Origin: Geobacillus genomosp. 3
GTDB lineage: Bacteria > Bacillota > Bacilli > Bacillales > Anoxybacillaceae
Length of the DNA stretch: 64,000 nucleotides
Assembly (NCBI RefSeq): GCF_000445995.2
Contig: NC_022080.4
Location: forward strand, 3,064,001 to 3,128,000
Direction: 5' to 3'
Made by a program: the position numbers and the translations under genes. Below, in pieces: positions 55,055 through 63,798 of this stretch. Position 1 is the first letter of the stretch. Each line of letters opens with the position of its first letter. A model generated the notes under the pieces. It made no database searches. It saw nothing but the letters and a program-made list of their open reading frames with translations, and had not been told where the DNA came from.

Positions 55055-55903
55055 ATGGCTTACAAATTTTATGCAATGGATTTTGCTTTTTATAACTCCA
55101 TGGGCATTTATAGCTTTGAAGCTCGGTGTGAAATGCTAAAAGAGATCGGGTATGATGCGACCCATTTATCCGTCTGGCACGGAGAACGGTGGAGAGATGT
55201 AGAGAAGCTGAAAAACGTTAAGGAGAAATATGGACTGGATGTCGCTGGCGTGTACGTTGTGTTAGACCTTTCATTAGGTGAGGACCATCCAAGAAATACG
55301 GGTATTTTAAAAATGCTGGAGATCATGGAAGGATGCTCCACGGTCGAGCTGGCGATTCAATCTGTCGGACATCATATACGCCCTTCAGACCCTAAAGGGG
55401 ACGACATCGCTGTGAAGTGGCTGGAAAAAGCACTGAAGATTGCGGAACGAAGAAACATTAATATCTTACTTTACACACACTTATCATTCTGGGTTGAACG
55501 TCATGAAGATGCAGTAAGACTTTGCAAGCGTCTCAATCATCCTAATCTCGGCATTGTATTTTGCGGCTACCATTGGTACGCAGTCGATGGAACAAACCTA
55601 TTAGGTACGCTTAGAGCGGTATCCCCTTACTTAAAACAAGTAAACATTTCTGGCAGCCGCCGAGATCCTCACGGTTTTGGGGGAGTGGCGACAATCGAGC
55701 CTTTGGACTCCGGGGAGTTAGATAATTTTGCGTTACTTGGGCAGTTAAAAAAGATGGGGTATAATGGAATGATTGGTTACCAAGGTTGGAGTGAAGGAGG
55801 CGACGCTTACAGTAAGCTAAGCCGTTCACTCAAAGCGTTCCGTGATATGGAACGTAGACTTGAGGCACACCCGCATTGGGCGGATTTAAGATTAACTCCA
55901 TAA
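55055..55903 (+). CDS. Sugar phosphate isomerase/epimerase-like TIM barrel
   Basis: 282 aa, xylose-isomerase-like (AP_endonuc_2) fold. Metal-ligand candidates occur in HLSVWHGE, LAIQSVGHH, LLYTHLSFWVER, GIVFCGYHW and GYQGWSEG. Reaction unknown; related proteins isomerise sugars or inosose. 33 bp after the SDR gene, with AAGGGAG upstream, so likely the last gene of the LLM-SDR operon. Confidence 0.82.
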   Translation: MAYKFYAMDFAFYNSMGIYSFEARCEMLKEIGYDATHLSVWHGERWRDVEKLKNVKEKYGLDVAGVYVVLDLSLGEDHPRNTGILKMLEIMEGCSTVELAIQSVGHHIRPSDPKGDDIAVKWLEKALKIAERRNINILLYTHLSFWVERHEDAVRLCKRLNHPNLGIVFCGYHWYAVDGTNLLGTLRAVSPYLKQVNISGSRRDPHGFGGVATIEPLDSGELDNFALLGQLKKMGYNGMIGYQGWSEGGDAYSKLSRSLKAFRDMERRLEAHPHWADLRLTP

Positions 55904-56005
55904 TCATTCCTTCATCCGCTCCTTTGATTGACTCGTTTAAAGGATACAGGTTGGCTAAATAATAATACCTGTCAAATAGATACGTATAAAAGAGTGAACC
56001 TTATG

Positions 56006-56050
56006 CGGCAAGAGTTCGGCATTCCACCGGACTCTTGCCGTATTTTGTTT
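56006..56050 (+). terminator. Rho-independent terminator
   Basis: 10-bp stem CGGCAAGAGT/ACTCTTGCCG followed by TATTTTGTTT. It ends the LLM-SDR-isomerase operon. Confidence 0.85.
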
Positions 56051-56197
56051 ATATTCGTTTTTCGTTATAGTTGGATAAAGATGAGATAAATAAGGGATAC
56101 ATAACAGATATCAGCTTCATCGAATTGAAGCTCCAATCATGCTTCTAATGATAAATTTTAGGTTCATCACCCAATTTTGTGATTTAGTGGCAAAAAA

Positions 56198-56273
56198 GAG
56201 AAAGCACTGACGAGATCCTGGCAATAATGTTAGCGGTGAAATAAACATTAGGGAGGTCTCGTAAGTGCTTTCT
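56198..56273 (+). promoter_or_regulatory. Leader hairpin of the ISL3 remnant
   Basis: AGAAAGCACT.ACGAGA at the left pairs with TCTCGT.AGTGCTTTCT at the right. The right arm contains the ribosome-binding site and GTG start of the transposase, so folding in a read-through transcript would hide them. Confidence 0.5.
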
Positions 56274-56800
56274 ATATCACTAGGATTGCCAGAATTTAAA
56301 GTGATTAAACAAGAACTTCTTTCCTATGGTTATGCGATTCATGTAGAGAAAACAGAGACACAGGAACGTTGCCCTCATTGTGGGTTTGCCACTTCCTCTG
56401 TCCACGACAGACGGACAAGAAAAGTACGGGATTTGGCGATTTTCCATCAACCGGTGTACTTGTTCGTAAAGGTAAAGCGCTATCGGTGCTGGAATTGTTC
56501 CCAAGTGTTTTCCGCCTCTTTGGAATCGATTCCACCCAATCAACACTACACCAATCGATTTTGTGAGTACTTGCATGAACTTTGCGAAGGCTCCACCATT
56601 CAAGAGGTTAGCCGAAAGCACCGCATCCCATATACGACATTGGAACGCATTTATTACTCCATCGCATCGAAAAAAGCAAAAGAGCGCCAAACAGCAACGG
56701 AGGCATCTTTTCAGGAAGGGATGGTGCTTAGCTTAGATGAAATCGCGGTAAAAAAGGGACATCAGTATGAAACCGTATTTATGCAGTCATTTTCACTTCA
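56265..56800 (+). pseudogene. ISL3-family transposase, N-terminal remnant
   Basis: From GTG 56265 the product reads MLSISLGLPEFKVIKQELLSYGY with the zinc finger CPHCGFATSSVHDRR...CWNCSQVF, an HTH and LSLDEIAVKKGHQYETVFM, the first part of the DDE domain (Asp in LDEIA). At about 56780 the homology ends and unrelated sequence (a monooxygenase fragment in another frame) begins. About 175 of the usual 400 residues remain. Confidence 0.75.
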
Positions 56801-56950
56801 GAACGTACTGAAGGTGATAACGGTTACGGTCAAATGGCAGAAAAAATGGTAGAGTTAACTTCCCAGCAACCAGGTTTTCTGGGGGCAGAAAGTGTTCGGG
56901 ATGAATCTGGACTAGGAATTACTGTTTCTTATTGGAATTCATTGTTTTAA
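56783..56950 (+). pseudogene. Fragment of an antibiotic biosynthesis monooxygenase-like gene
   Basis: Frame from 56783 to TAA 56950 reads AVIFTSERTEGDNGYGQMAE, MVELTSQQPGFLGAESVRDE and GITVSYWNSL, the core of an ABM-domain protein (usually about 95-110 aa). Both ends are lost: the left abuts the ISL3 remnant and the right the hairpin element at 56953. The fragment was trapped between mobile elements. Confidence 0.65.
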
Positions 56951-56952
56951 CG

Positions 56953-57018
56953 CAGGAGACCCCCACTTCAACGAATGAAATGAGCAAGTGGGGGAGGAAT
57001 GCGCCTTCCTCCCTCTAG
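56953..57018 (+). repeat. GC-rich hairpin element, copy 2 (IS200/IS605 end-like)
   Basis: Stem CCCCCACT/AGTGGGGG (56960-56967 with 56987-56994) with CAACGA in the loop and a GCCTTCCTCCCTC tail. Homologous to 3722-3787. It sits at the right boundary of the monooxygenase fragment, as expected for the right end of a transposed element. No tnpA or tnpB gene is adjacent. Confidence 0.5.
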
Positions 57019-57029
57019 AAATGTTGATA

Positions 57030-57394
57030 TATCAAGGCTTTTCGGCCTCTCAGGGGTGCCGAAAAAATATTTTTCGACAAAATCCCTTACATCCTTTTTC
57101 AGTTTTGTGGATATCTTACAGACCTAGGGTGCGCTTCGCGGCCACGCCTGGATCCATTTTCCTGACGTGGGAGGAAGTGTATTCGATGCACCCTTGGATC
57201 TCCGCATCGCTGATGAGGACGAACCCTCCCATGTCTCCGGGCGTCTTTGCGCCAACATTCCCTCGTTCGGTCTCGTCATCAGGCGGAGGCCGGCCAAGCT
57301 CCTTTCGGGACTCGAGGTCGAATGGATGAGATCACGCCAGCTTCTCCGGTGTCATCCTGTTGTCCAACACTTCTTCCGTTCGTGGGGGGAGGCC
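57030..57394 (-). other. Noncoding segment downstream of the IS110 transposase
   Basis: About 365 bp without a convincing gene, GC-rich, with several small inverted repeats. In IS110/IS1111 elements one end carries a long noncoding stretch that can encode a structured guide (bridge) RNA. Element boundaries are not resolvable by eye, so this is a candidate only. Confidence 0.35.
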
Positions 57395-58678
57395 TTAGGC
57401 CGCCCGGTGTGGAACATGGGACAAGACGTCCTGCCTCATTCGCTCCGCGTCAAACGCTTGTTTCTTCGTGCAAATCGCAAACAGCACATTCAACAGCTTT
57501 CGGCATAACGCGACGATGGACTGCTTTCCGGTCAGCGGGTTGACGGGCCGGGTCGTATAGTACTCATGCAGCTCGCGAAACGCCTCATTGTGCCGGATCA
57601 GCGGAATCACCGCCCGAAACAGCACCGATCGCAGCCGTTTCCGTCCCCGCTTCGAGATGTGCTTTTGCCCTTTGCGCTGGCCGGAGGAGTTCTCCTTGAG
57701 CGTCAGGCCCGCCAATTTCACCAATTGACGCGGGTCCCGATCGTGGGCAAAACTGCCGATCTCCGCCAGCAGATCGATGATCGTGGCATCTCCCAACCCG
57801 TCGACCGTTTTCAGCCATTGATACTCCATCGTTGTTTGAACCAATGCCTTCAACTCGGCGTCCAACGCTGCGATTTCGGCCTCGAACTGGCGGTATTGGC
57901 GGACGAGCGCGGCGATCTCAAACCGGGCCATCGTCGTCCCTTCCGTCACCCCAATCGAGCCCTTCGCGGCGTCGATCAACGCCTGAATTTTCGCTTTCTG
58001 CGGGCATTTCAGCCCTTCGCTTTGCCGGTACGCCTCCAGAAGCTCCTCGGCGGTCCGACCCGCCATATCGGCCGGAAGCGGCGTCCACTCCAGCACCGCC
58101 AGCGCTGTTTTCCCCAAGTCGCGAAACACGGTCCAAAACTCTGGAAAATACCGATCCGTCCAACGGATGATCGCGTTTTTCACCGCCGCCGGTTCCTTGC
58201 GGAGCTTCTCTTTGAGCGTGCTCCCGACGCGCAAATCCGCTTCGATCTCGTGCAGCAGCCGGGGGACGAGGAATCGCCCGTCTTTCGCCAGCCTGGCGAT
58301 GACCAGGGCGTCTTTGGCGTCGTGTTTCGTCGGCAGGTTGTCATCGAGTTCTTTCGACCGGCACACATGCGCCGGGTTGACCATGACCAGCGGGATCCCG
58401 TTTTCCTCGAGGAAGTAGGCCAGGTTCAACCAGTAGTGCCCGGTCGGCTCCACGGCGACGATCACCTGTGCCTTCCCGAACGCTTTCCTCCCCTCCTGGA
58501 TCGCTTCATACAGCTGTTGAAACCCCTCTTTCGACTGGAAGATCGGGAACGACTTGCGAAGCACGCGCCCCCGGTCATCCACGAAGCAGGCGTAGTGGGT
58601 TCGTTTCGCGATATCGATGCCCACGACCAATGTGTGTTCCGTGACTTGATTGATTTTCTGATTTTGTGTACAATTCAT
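57395..58678 (-). CDS. IS110-family DEDD transposase
   Basis: 427 aa. The N-terminal RuvC-like DEDD domain has Asp in VVGIDIAKRTHYACF, Glu in VAVEPTGHYW and Asp pair in TKHDAKDALVIARLA. The C-terminal Tnp domain has TVDGLGDATIIDLLAEIG, GQRKGQKHISKRGRKRLRS, including the Ser-bearing region. ATG 58678 follows GGAGG. It appears intact. Recombinases of this family are guided by element-encoded RNA (known for IS621-like members). Confidence 0.9.
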   Translation of the reverse strand: MNCTQNQKINQVTEHTLVVGIDIAKRTHYACFVDDRGRVLRKSFPIFQSKEGFQQLYEAIQEGRKAFGKAQVIVAVEPTGHYWLNLAYFLEENGIPLVMVNPAHVCRSKELDDNLPTKHDAKDALVIARLAKDGRFLVPRLLHEIEADLRVGSTLKEKLRKEPAAVKNAIIRWTDRYFPEFWTVFRDLGKTALAVLEWTPLPADMAGRTAEELLEAYRQSEGLKCPQKAKIQALIDAAKGSIGVTEGTTMARFEIAALVRQYRQFEAEIAALDAELKALVQTTMEYQWLKTVDGLGDATIIDLLAEIGSFAHDRDPRQLVKLAGLTLKENSSGQRKGQKHISKRGRKRLRSVLFRAVIPLIRHNEAFRELHEYYTTRPVNPLTGKQSIVALCRKLLNVLFAICTKKQAFDAERMRQDVLSHVPHRAA

Positions 58679-58816
58679 CTGAAGTCCTCCTTGGCATGAT
58701 GGTAGATGGTTTGACACCCCTGCATCATACCAAGAGGGCTTTTTTTGATCAAGTCCCCGGAAAAGCTCCTAACGGGAATGCTCCTTTCTTTTGAGTAAAG
58801 CATATCACTAAATTAT

Positions 58817-58862
58817 ACCCGTGGTGCTAGTTGAGCGCTAAAGCTCAACTAGCACCACGGGT
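58817..58862. repeat. 46-bp palindromic miniature element with IS982 ends
   Basis: ACCCGTGGTGCTAGTTGAG, an 8-nt loop, then the exact complement. The outer 14 bp equal the ends of the IS982 element at 50389-51392, and the inner part equals its left subterminal hairpin. Flanks are TA-rich (ATTAT...ATATATAT), like the full element's target. It lacks a transposase and could be a MITE or the collapsed end of a lost copy. Confidence 0.7.
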
Positions 58863-60043
58863 ATATATATATTGTCAATATAAAATTTTCAAAAATCAGG
58901 AGTGTTGATTGTCCAAAATTATACATACGCCTTCCATAAATTTGGGCATACTCAAACAAAGCAGCGGCCATCCCGGATTTCCAATCGAGAGGAAGCTGCC
59001 CAGAGAAAAAACGGCGAACGAACGAAATGAAGGAAAGAGAGACGTTCGTCTGTTTTTTGGTTTGATCATACAGCCATCGCAGCAACACATACGCGATGAA
59101 CGCCGCAAACAGTTGGTTGTATACCGCATTTTCCGTCGTGCCAAACAAGGTCGGGACATTCAGATATTGCTTCACCCAACGGAAAAAGACCTCAACAGTC
59201 CAACGTTGTTGGTACATGTCGGCAATGGTTTCCTCAGATGCATGGAAGAGGTTCGTCACGACCCGAATGTCGCGGCCATTCGCATCTCGAAAGATCACCA
59301 CCCGGTGACGCTTGGTCGAGCGGCATTGTTTCGTCCCCAACTGGCACGTGAAGTCGGCTTGAACCGATGAGGATGTGCTGGAAAGGCGTTTCAAGCTTTT
59401 TTTCTGATGAAGTTCGATGTTGTCCTTCATCCGAATGACAAAGAGCTGATGCTGCTCCACAAATCGATCGAGGCGTTCGATTTTGAAATACGCCCGGTCT
59501 TCCACCAGCACTTGTTGAGCGTTCGTCAACTGTTCTCCCACCGGGCCATCATGACGCAGTCCGATGGGTTTCCACCACGTCTGCCGGCAACGAGGATTCC
59601 GGCGAATACGCGACGTGCAGCTTCACTCCGGCGCGTTCGCCGTGATACGGCGCCCATGGCAGGCGGTTTTTCCCGACCGTGACGGTCGTCGAATCCACCA
59701 CCCGAAGCGGTTTGGGAAACCGAAGCGAACGGCGGGTTTGGCGGTTGCACTTGGACATGATCAACGCCAACAAGCGTTTCATGATGTCATAGGGAACTTC
59801 TTTCGCTTTCTTGGATACAGTTGAATAATGGAATCGCGGCAATCCATACAGAGGCCCCACATCGGCTCCGTGGCGAAAGCTTTTCCATTGATGCATGGCG
59901 GCCAGCAGGAAGAAGTGAATCAACTCGCGCAACGTAAAGGTTCGAGACGAATCACGATACCCAACCGCTTCGGCAATCAGTTGAATCTCTTCATCCGAAA
60001 CAAGTTTTTGCATCAAATTCGGGAGTGTGGTATGCTTGTTCAT
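58849..60043 (-). pseudogene. IS4-type transposase, frameshifted
   Basis: The N-terminal part (MNKHTTLPNLMQKLVSDEEI...RVVDSTTVTVG) runs from ATG 60043 (AGGAGG upstream) to 59549. The C-terminal part (VGEQLTNAQQVLVEDRAYFKI...YQQRWTVEVFFRWVKQYLNV) continues in another frame to 58849. The break is at about 59550-59565, where VVETHRTAS should continue as VVETTGLRHDGP. DDE residues: VDSTT, VEDRAYF and the Glu of WTVEVFF. The last residues run out of the element into the IS982-like palindrome. Confidence 0.8.
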
Positions 60044-60149
60044 AGAGAGCACCTCCTGGGTTTGTTTGTGTCGCTACTCACATTCTACAGGAAAGGTGCT
60101 CTTTTTTCTATACCCTTTGGATTTTATTGGATAATCAACACGCCTGATT
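58894..60149 (-). mobile_element. IS4-type insertion sequence, 1256 bp, disrupting phoX
   Basis: Inverted ends AATCAGG.GTGTTGATT.TCC (two mismatches in 21) enclose the frameshifted transposase. The right end interrupts a PhoX-like gene after about 140 codons; the left flank is not PhoX sequence, so target DNA was lost afterwards. No target duplication is seen. Confidence 0.75.
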
Positions 60150-60578
60150 GGATTTATTAAATTTACTTGGATCAACCCCTAGTATCTTCATATAATTTTC
60201 CGGTTCAGGAAATTCATGGTTAACCCAGATTAATCCCTCTTCTGAATTGTTGCCGCCTTTCAAACTATCGATTGGGAAGTAAACAGTAAGATCGGCTGAA
60301 TCACCAAATTTTTCGCCTTTTGAGTTAATTACATCTCCGTATGAAGCAATAATGTTGTATCTATACCCTTTAGGTAGAACTAGATCATTTTCCCATGTAC
60401 GACTAATAGGTTTGAAAGGTGCTGTAAGTCGCTTACCTTTCCCTTTCGTTTGACCATTCATTAAATGGTCTGCTGTCATGGCACTCGCTTTATTTGTTAA
60501 CGCTTCAATTCCGGATGATGCTGCAACTAACGCCGCGGTACTACTTCCTACATATTTTAAGAATAAACGGCGGTCCAT
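60150..60578 (-). pseudogene. 5' part of a PhoX-like phosphatase gene, cut by IS4-type element
   Basis: ATG 60578 (AAAGGGG upstream) reads MDRRLFLKYVGSSTAALVAA, a twin-arginine signal peptide, then WENDLVLPKGYRYNIIASYGD, a DUF839/PhoX N-terminus, with EGLIWVNHEFPEP carrying a likely metal-ligand Glu. About 140 of the expected 600 or more residues remain before the IS end. The protein would have been a Tat-exported Ca/Fe-dependent alkaline phosphatase. The AT-rich promoter has Pho-box-like repeats. Confidence 0.8.
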
Positions 60579-60619
60579 AAATTTATTAGCCCCTTTCAAA
60601 ATTTTTAATGAATTGACAA

Positions 60620-60638
60620 CTTGATTATATTAATCAAG
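60620..60638. promoter_or_regulatory. Inverted repeat in the phoX promoter region
   Basis: CTTGATTA-TAT-TAATCAAG, perfect 8-bp arms, about 45 nt before the phoX start. Possible operator. Confidence 0.4.
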
Positions 60639-60646
60639 AAAGAAAA

Positions 60647-60716
60647 TGTTAATTAATCTAATGTAAATAATTGTTAAATAATTGAAAAGATTTTAAATAT
60701 TTGTAGATTATGTTAA
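60647..60716 (-). promoter_or_regulatory. Pho-box-like direct repeats
   Basis: On the minus strand TTAACA (60711-60716), TCTACA (60702-60707), TTAACA (60672-60677), TTTACA (60662-60667) and TTAACA (60647-60652). Spacings of roughly 10-15 bp between members are close to, but not strictly, the 11-bp PhoP repeat. Confidence 0.45.
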
Positions 60717-61086
60717 TGAAACGATTCAGCGTTCAGAAAATGAGTGTAGCGATCACTTTCAAATTACAGATGATTCACCATTAAAAAAGGGTGATTCGTT
60801 TTGGGTTGAAAAGGGAAAATGAATATTTAGAAGACATAAGAGAGGTTGACAAAACGTACAAAATCAGCCCTATGGAGTTAACCGAGACTGGATAAAATGA
60901 ATTACGAGTGAAGTGCTAGATAAAGAACATGAAGAAATTGCTGATAAAAAATATTAGAAATAAAATTCGATTAGTAGCTCTAACCAGCGGCACCTTTCAA
61001 TAAAAAAATGCAACATCCTGCTTAAATGAATTTATCACAAGAGGAATTCCCTACATCACAAATTTATGAACTATAATTGAGATATA

Positions 61087-61174
61087 ACGAGGCTGGCCCA
61101 AAAGTAAAGTGTCAGACCCCGCAACAAAATAGATGGGATACGCGTGAGCTCAGACACTTATGGGTCAGCCTCGT
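61087..61174. repeat. 88-bp miniature element with IS1182-like ends
   Basis: ACGAGGCTGGCCCAAAAGTA at the left pairs with the complement of TATGGGTCAGCCTCGT at the right, and an internal AGTGTC/GACACT pair extends the stem. GAGGCTGxCCCAxAAGT ends are typical of IS1182-type elements as I remember them. No transposase inside. Confidence 0.6.
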
Positions 61175-61295
61175 CTATTTTCCCCCGTGGTAGCGAACTA
61201 TAGGACTGAAAAAGAAGTTATCTTCCTAAATTGGATACAACTGCAGGATTTGTATATCTAAAATTTTCCACTTAAAGAGAACATGTAAGAAAACG

Positions 61296-62633
61296 TTATT
61301 TAGATAACCGCTTCATGAGAGCCGCTTTTTCCGCTTCAAATCCCGGCTTGCCAAGCAAGGCAAACATATTTTTCTTGTAAGCTTCCACTCCCGGCTGATC
61401 AAACGGGTTCACGCCTAGTAAATGTCCGCTGATGCCGCAAGCCTTTTCGAAAAAGTATACCATTTCACCAAATGTATATTCATCCATTTCATCCAGTTCA
61501 ACAATTAAGTTCGGTACTCCACCGTCTACATGGGCTAACAGCGTACCTTGGAAAGCTTTTTTGTTCACTTCATCCAATGTCTTGCCGGCCAGGAAGTTCA
61601 ATCCATCGATATTTTCTGGATCTTCTTGGATCGTTAGCTCGATTTGCGGTTTTTTGACCTGCAGCACCGTTTCGATCAGATTACGGCGGCCTTCTTGAAC
61701 ATATTGCCCCATCGAATGCAAATCAGTTGTAAAGTCAACAGATGCAGGAAAGAGTCCTTTCTGATCTTTCCCTTCACTTTCGCCAAACAGCTGTTTCCAC
61801 CACTCAGATACATAATGAAGGGATGGCTCATAGTTCACCAATAATTCGATCGCTTTTCCTTTACGATAGAGAATATTTCGCACAGCGGCATACTGATAAC
61901 TCTCATTGGTTAAAAGATCAGGATTATTATATTTATGATATGCTGATGCTGCCCCTTCCATCATTCGGTCAATATTCAGTCCGGCTACGGCAATTGGCAA
62001 CAGGCCGACTGCTGTCAGCACAGAATATCTCCCGCCTATGTCATCTGGAATAACGAAAGTTTCATATCCTTCTTGATCGGTGAGCTTTTTTAATGCTCCT
62101 TTTTCTCGATCGGTAGTCACATAAATCCGTTTTCTTGCTTCCTCTTTTCCATATTTTTTCTCCATGTAGTCGCGGAAAATACGGAAAGCAATGGCAGGCT
62201 CGGTCGTTGTTCCCGATTTGGAAATGACGTTGATAGAGAGATCTTTGCCTTCTAATACATCTAATAAATGAGAGATATAAGTGGAACTGATATTCTGACC
62301 GGCGAAATAAATTTGCGTCGTATCATTCATTTGGTTATGAAAAGTATGGGACAACGCTTCAATAGCTGCCCTTGCACCTAAATAAGACCCGCCGATGCCG
62401 ATAACAACAAGAGCATCTGAATGATTTCGGATTCTTTCGGCAGCTTGTTTGATTCGACCAAATTCGTCTTTATCATAGCGGACCGGCCAATCCACCCAAC
62501 CAAGAAAATCGGATCCCGGGCCTTTCTTTTCATGAAGCATATGATGAGCGACTTTGACAAATTCACTTAAATGCTCGAGCTCGCTCTCTTTCATAAATGG
62601 TAATGCATTGGAATAATCAAAAGAGACAGTCAT
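61296..62633 (-). CDS. pgi: Glucose-6-phosphate isomerase
   Basis: 445 aa, normal for Bacillaceae. Motifs [35 protein letters not shown] and [18 protein letters not shown], with the catalytic Glu/His/Lys in [22 protein letters not shown] and [13 protein letters not shown]. Interconverts glucose-6-P and fructose-6-P in the cytoplasm. ATG with AAAGGAG. Codons are AT-rich compared with the left half of the window. It is downstream of gndA and zwf on the same strand, so a sugar-phosphate operon is likely. Confidence 0.95.
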   Translation of the reverse strand: MTVSFDYSNALPFMKESELEHLSEFVKVAHHMLHEKKGPGSDFLGWVDWPVRYDKDEFGRIKQAAERIRNHSDALVVIGIGGSYLGARAAIEALSHTFHNQMNDTTQIYFAGQNISSTYISHLLDVLEGKDLSINVISKSGTTTEPAIAFRIFRDYMEKKYGKEEARKRIYVTTDREKGALKKLTDQEGYETFVIPDDIGGRYSVLTAVGLLPIAVAGLNIDRMMEGAASAYHKYNNPDLLTNESYQYAAVRNILYRKGKAIELLVNYEPSLHYVSEWWKQLFGESEGKDQKGLFPASVDFTTDLHSMGQYVQEGRRNLIETVLQVKKPQIELTIQEDPENIDGLNFLAGKTLDEVNKKAFQGTLLAHVDGGVPNLIVELDEMDEYTFGEMVYFFEKACGISGHLLGVNPFDQPGVEAYKKNMFALLGKPGFEAEKAALMKRLSK

Positions 62634-62755
62634 ATACCTTCTCCTTTCTTTGCAAAATTCACCATCGTTCTTCTGTGTAATTTATTATTTTCGATCTTGC
62701 ATCTGAAAGTTTTTCGGTTAAGAACGTTTTATGGAGATGCTTCAAATACTTAAAT

Positions 62756-63658
62756 TTATTTCTTCTCATTTTTTTCTACAGCATGTCCGCCGAATTCGTT
62801 GCGTAAAGCTGCTACTACTTTACCTGTAAATGTATCTGTTTCTAATGAACGATAACGCATCAATAAGGACATAGCGATGACAGGAGTGGCTGTTTGTAAA
62901 TCTAAAGCTGTTTCGACTGTCCATTTTCCTTCACCGGAAGAATGCATAATTCCTTTGATTTCCTCTAATTTTGCATCTTTAGAAAAGGCGCGTTCTGTTA
63001 ATTCCATAAGCCATGAACGAATAACCGAGCCGTTATTCCATACTCTTGCTACTTTTTCATAGTCATAATCGAATTCGCTTTTCTCTAATATTTCAAATCC
63101 TTCACCAATGGCAGCCATCATCCCGTATTCAATCCCATTGTGAACCATTTTTAAAAAGTGGCCGCTGCCTGCTTTTCCTGCATATAAATACCCATTTTCT
63201 ACAGCCGTATCCCGGAAAAGAGGCTCGACAATGCTCCAAGCTTCAGGATCTCCTCCAACCATGTAGCATGCTCCGTTCCGAGCACCTTCCACCCCGCCAG
63301 AAGTCCCGGCATCCATAAAACGAATCCCAGCTTCTTTTAGCTCATTATAACGATGAATCGATTCCTTATAGTGAGAATTGCCGCCATCAATCACGATGTC
63401 TCCTTTGTTTAAAAATGGGGTAATCTCACGAATAACCGAATCAACAACATTGTGCGGAACCATGAGCCAAACAATTCTTGGATTTTCTAATGATAAAACG
63501 AGTTCCTCTAAGCTTGATACACCTTTAGCGCCGTATTTTTTTATTTCTTCAACCGCATTTGCATTTACATCGAACGCCACTACTTCATGTTTATGGTCAA
63601 TGAGATTTTTACCTAAGTTTAATCCCATTTTCCCTAAACCGATTAACCCGACTTTCAT
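62756..63658 (-). CDS. gndA: 6-phosphogluconate dehydrogenase, short GndA/YqeC type
   Basis: About 300 aa, the short form (long Gnd enzymes have about 470). Nucleotide-binding GLIGLGKMGLNLGKNL, substrate loop IDGGNSHYKES, MDAGTSGGVEGARNGACYMVGG and catalytic Lys in GHFLKMVHNGIEYGMM. Oxidatively decarboxylates 6-phosphogluconate to ribulose-5-P; short forms often prefer NAD+. ATG 63658 (AGGAGG 9 nt away) is better than 63664. Lies between zwf and pgi. Confidence 0.92.
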   Translation of the reverse strand: MKVGLIGLGKMGLNLGKNLIDHKHEVVAFDVNANAVEEIKKYGAKGVSSLEELVLSLENPRIVWLMVPHNVVDSVIREITPFLNKGDIVIDGGNSHYKESIHRYNELKEAGIRFMDAGTSGGVEGARNGACYMVGGDPEAWSIVEPLFRDTAVENGYLYAGKAGSGHFLKMVHNGIEYGMMAAIGEGFEILEKSEFDYDYEKVARVWNNGSVIRSWLMELTERAFSKDAKLEEIKGIMHSSGEGKWTVETALDLQTATPVIAMSLLMRYRSLETDTFTGKVVAALRNEFGGHAVEKNEKK

Positions 63659-63798
63659 GTTCATTGCCCTCCTCGAACTGATTTAACCTTTCGACATTAT
63701 TCACATTTTATACGTATATATGCACAGCTAATCTATAGTTCCATTTAGAAATGATATTTTCTAATGATGAGAATGAAGTTCGACACGATCATTCGTAA

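Larger units (their letters stand above)
60579..61295. other. AT-rich intergenic region, 717 bp
   Basis: Contains the phoX promoter with Pho-box-like repeats (60647-60716), a perfect 8-bp inverted repeat, and an 88-bp miniature element (61087-61174). Between 60790 and 60960 there are short broken reading frames (EDIREVDKTYKISPMELTET) that look like a decayed gene, not identifiable. Confidence 0.5.

Noticed and set aside
56988..57543. Several plus-strand frames of about 100 codons between the hairpin element and the IS110 gene
   Set aside because: No shared motif, no ribosome-binding sites, mutually overlapping; better explained as the noncoding end of the IS110 element.
57566..58699. 377-codon plus-strand frame opposite the IS110 transposase
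   Set aside because: Shadow frame; the minus-strand DEDD motifs are decisive.
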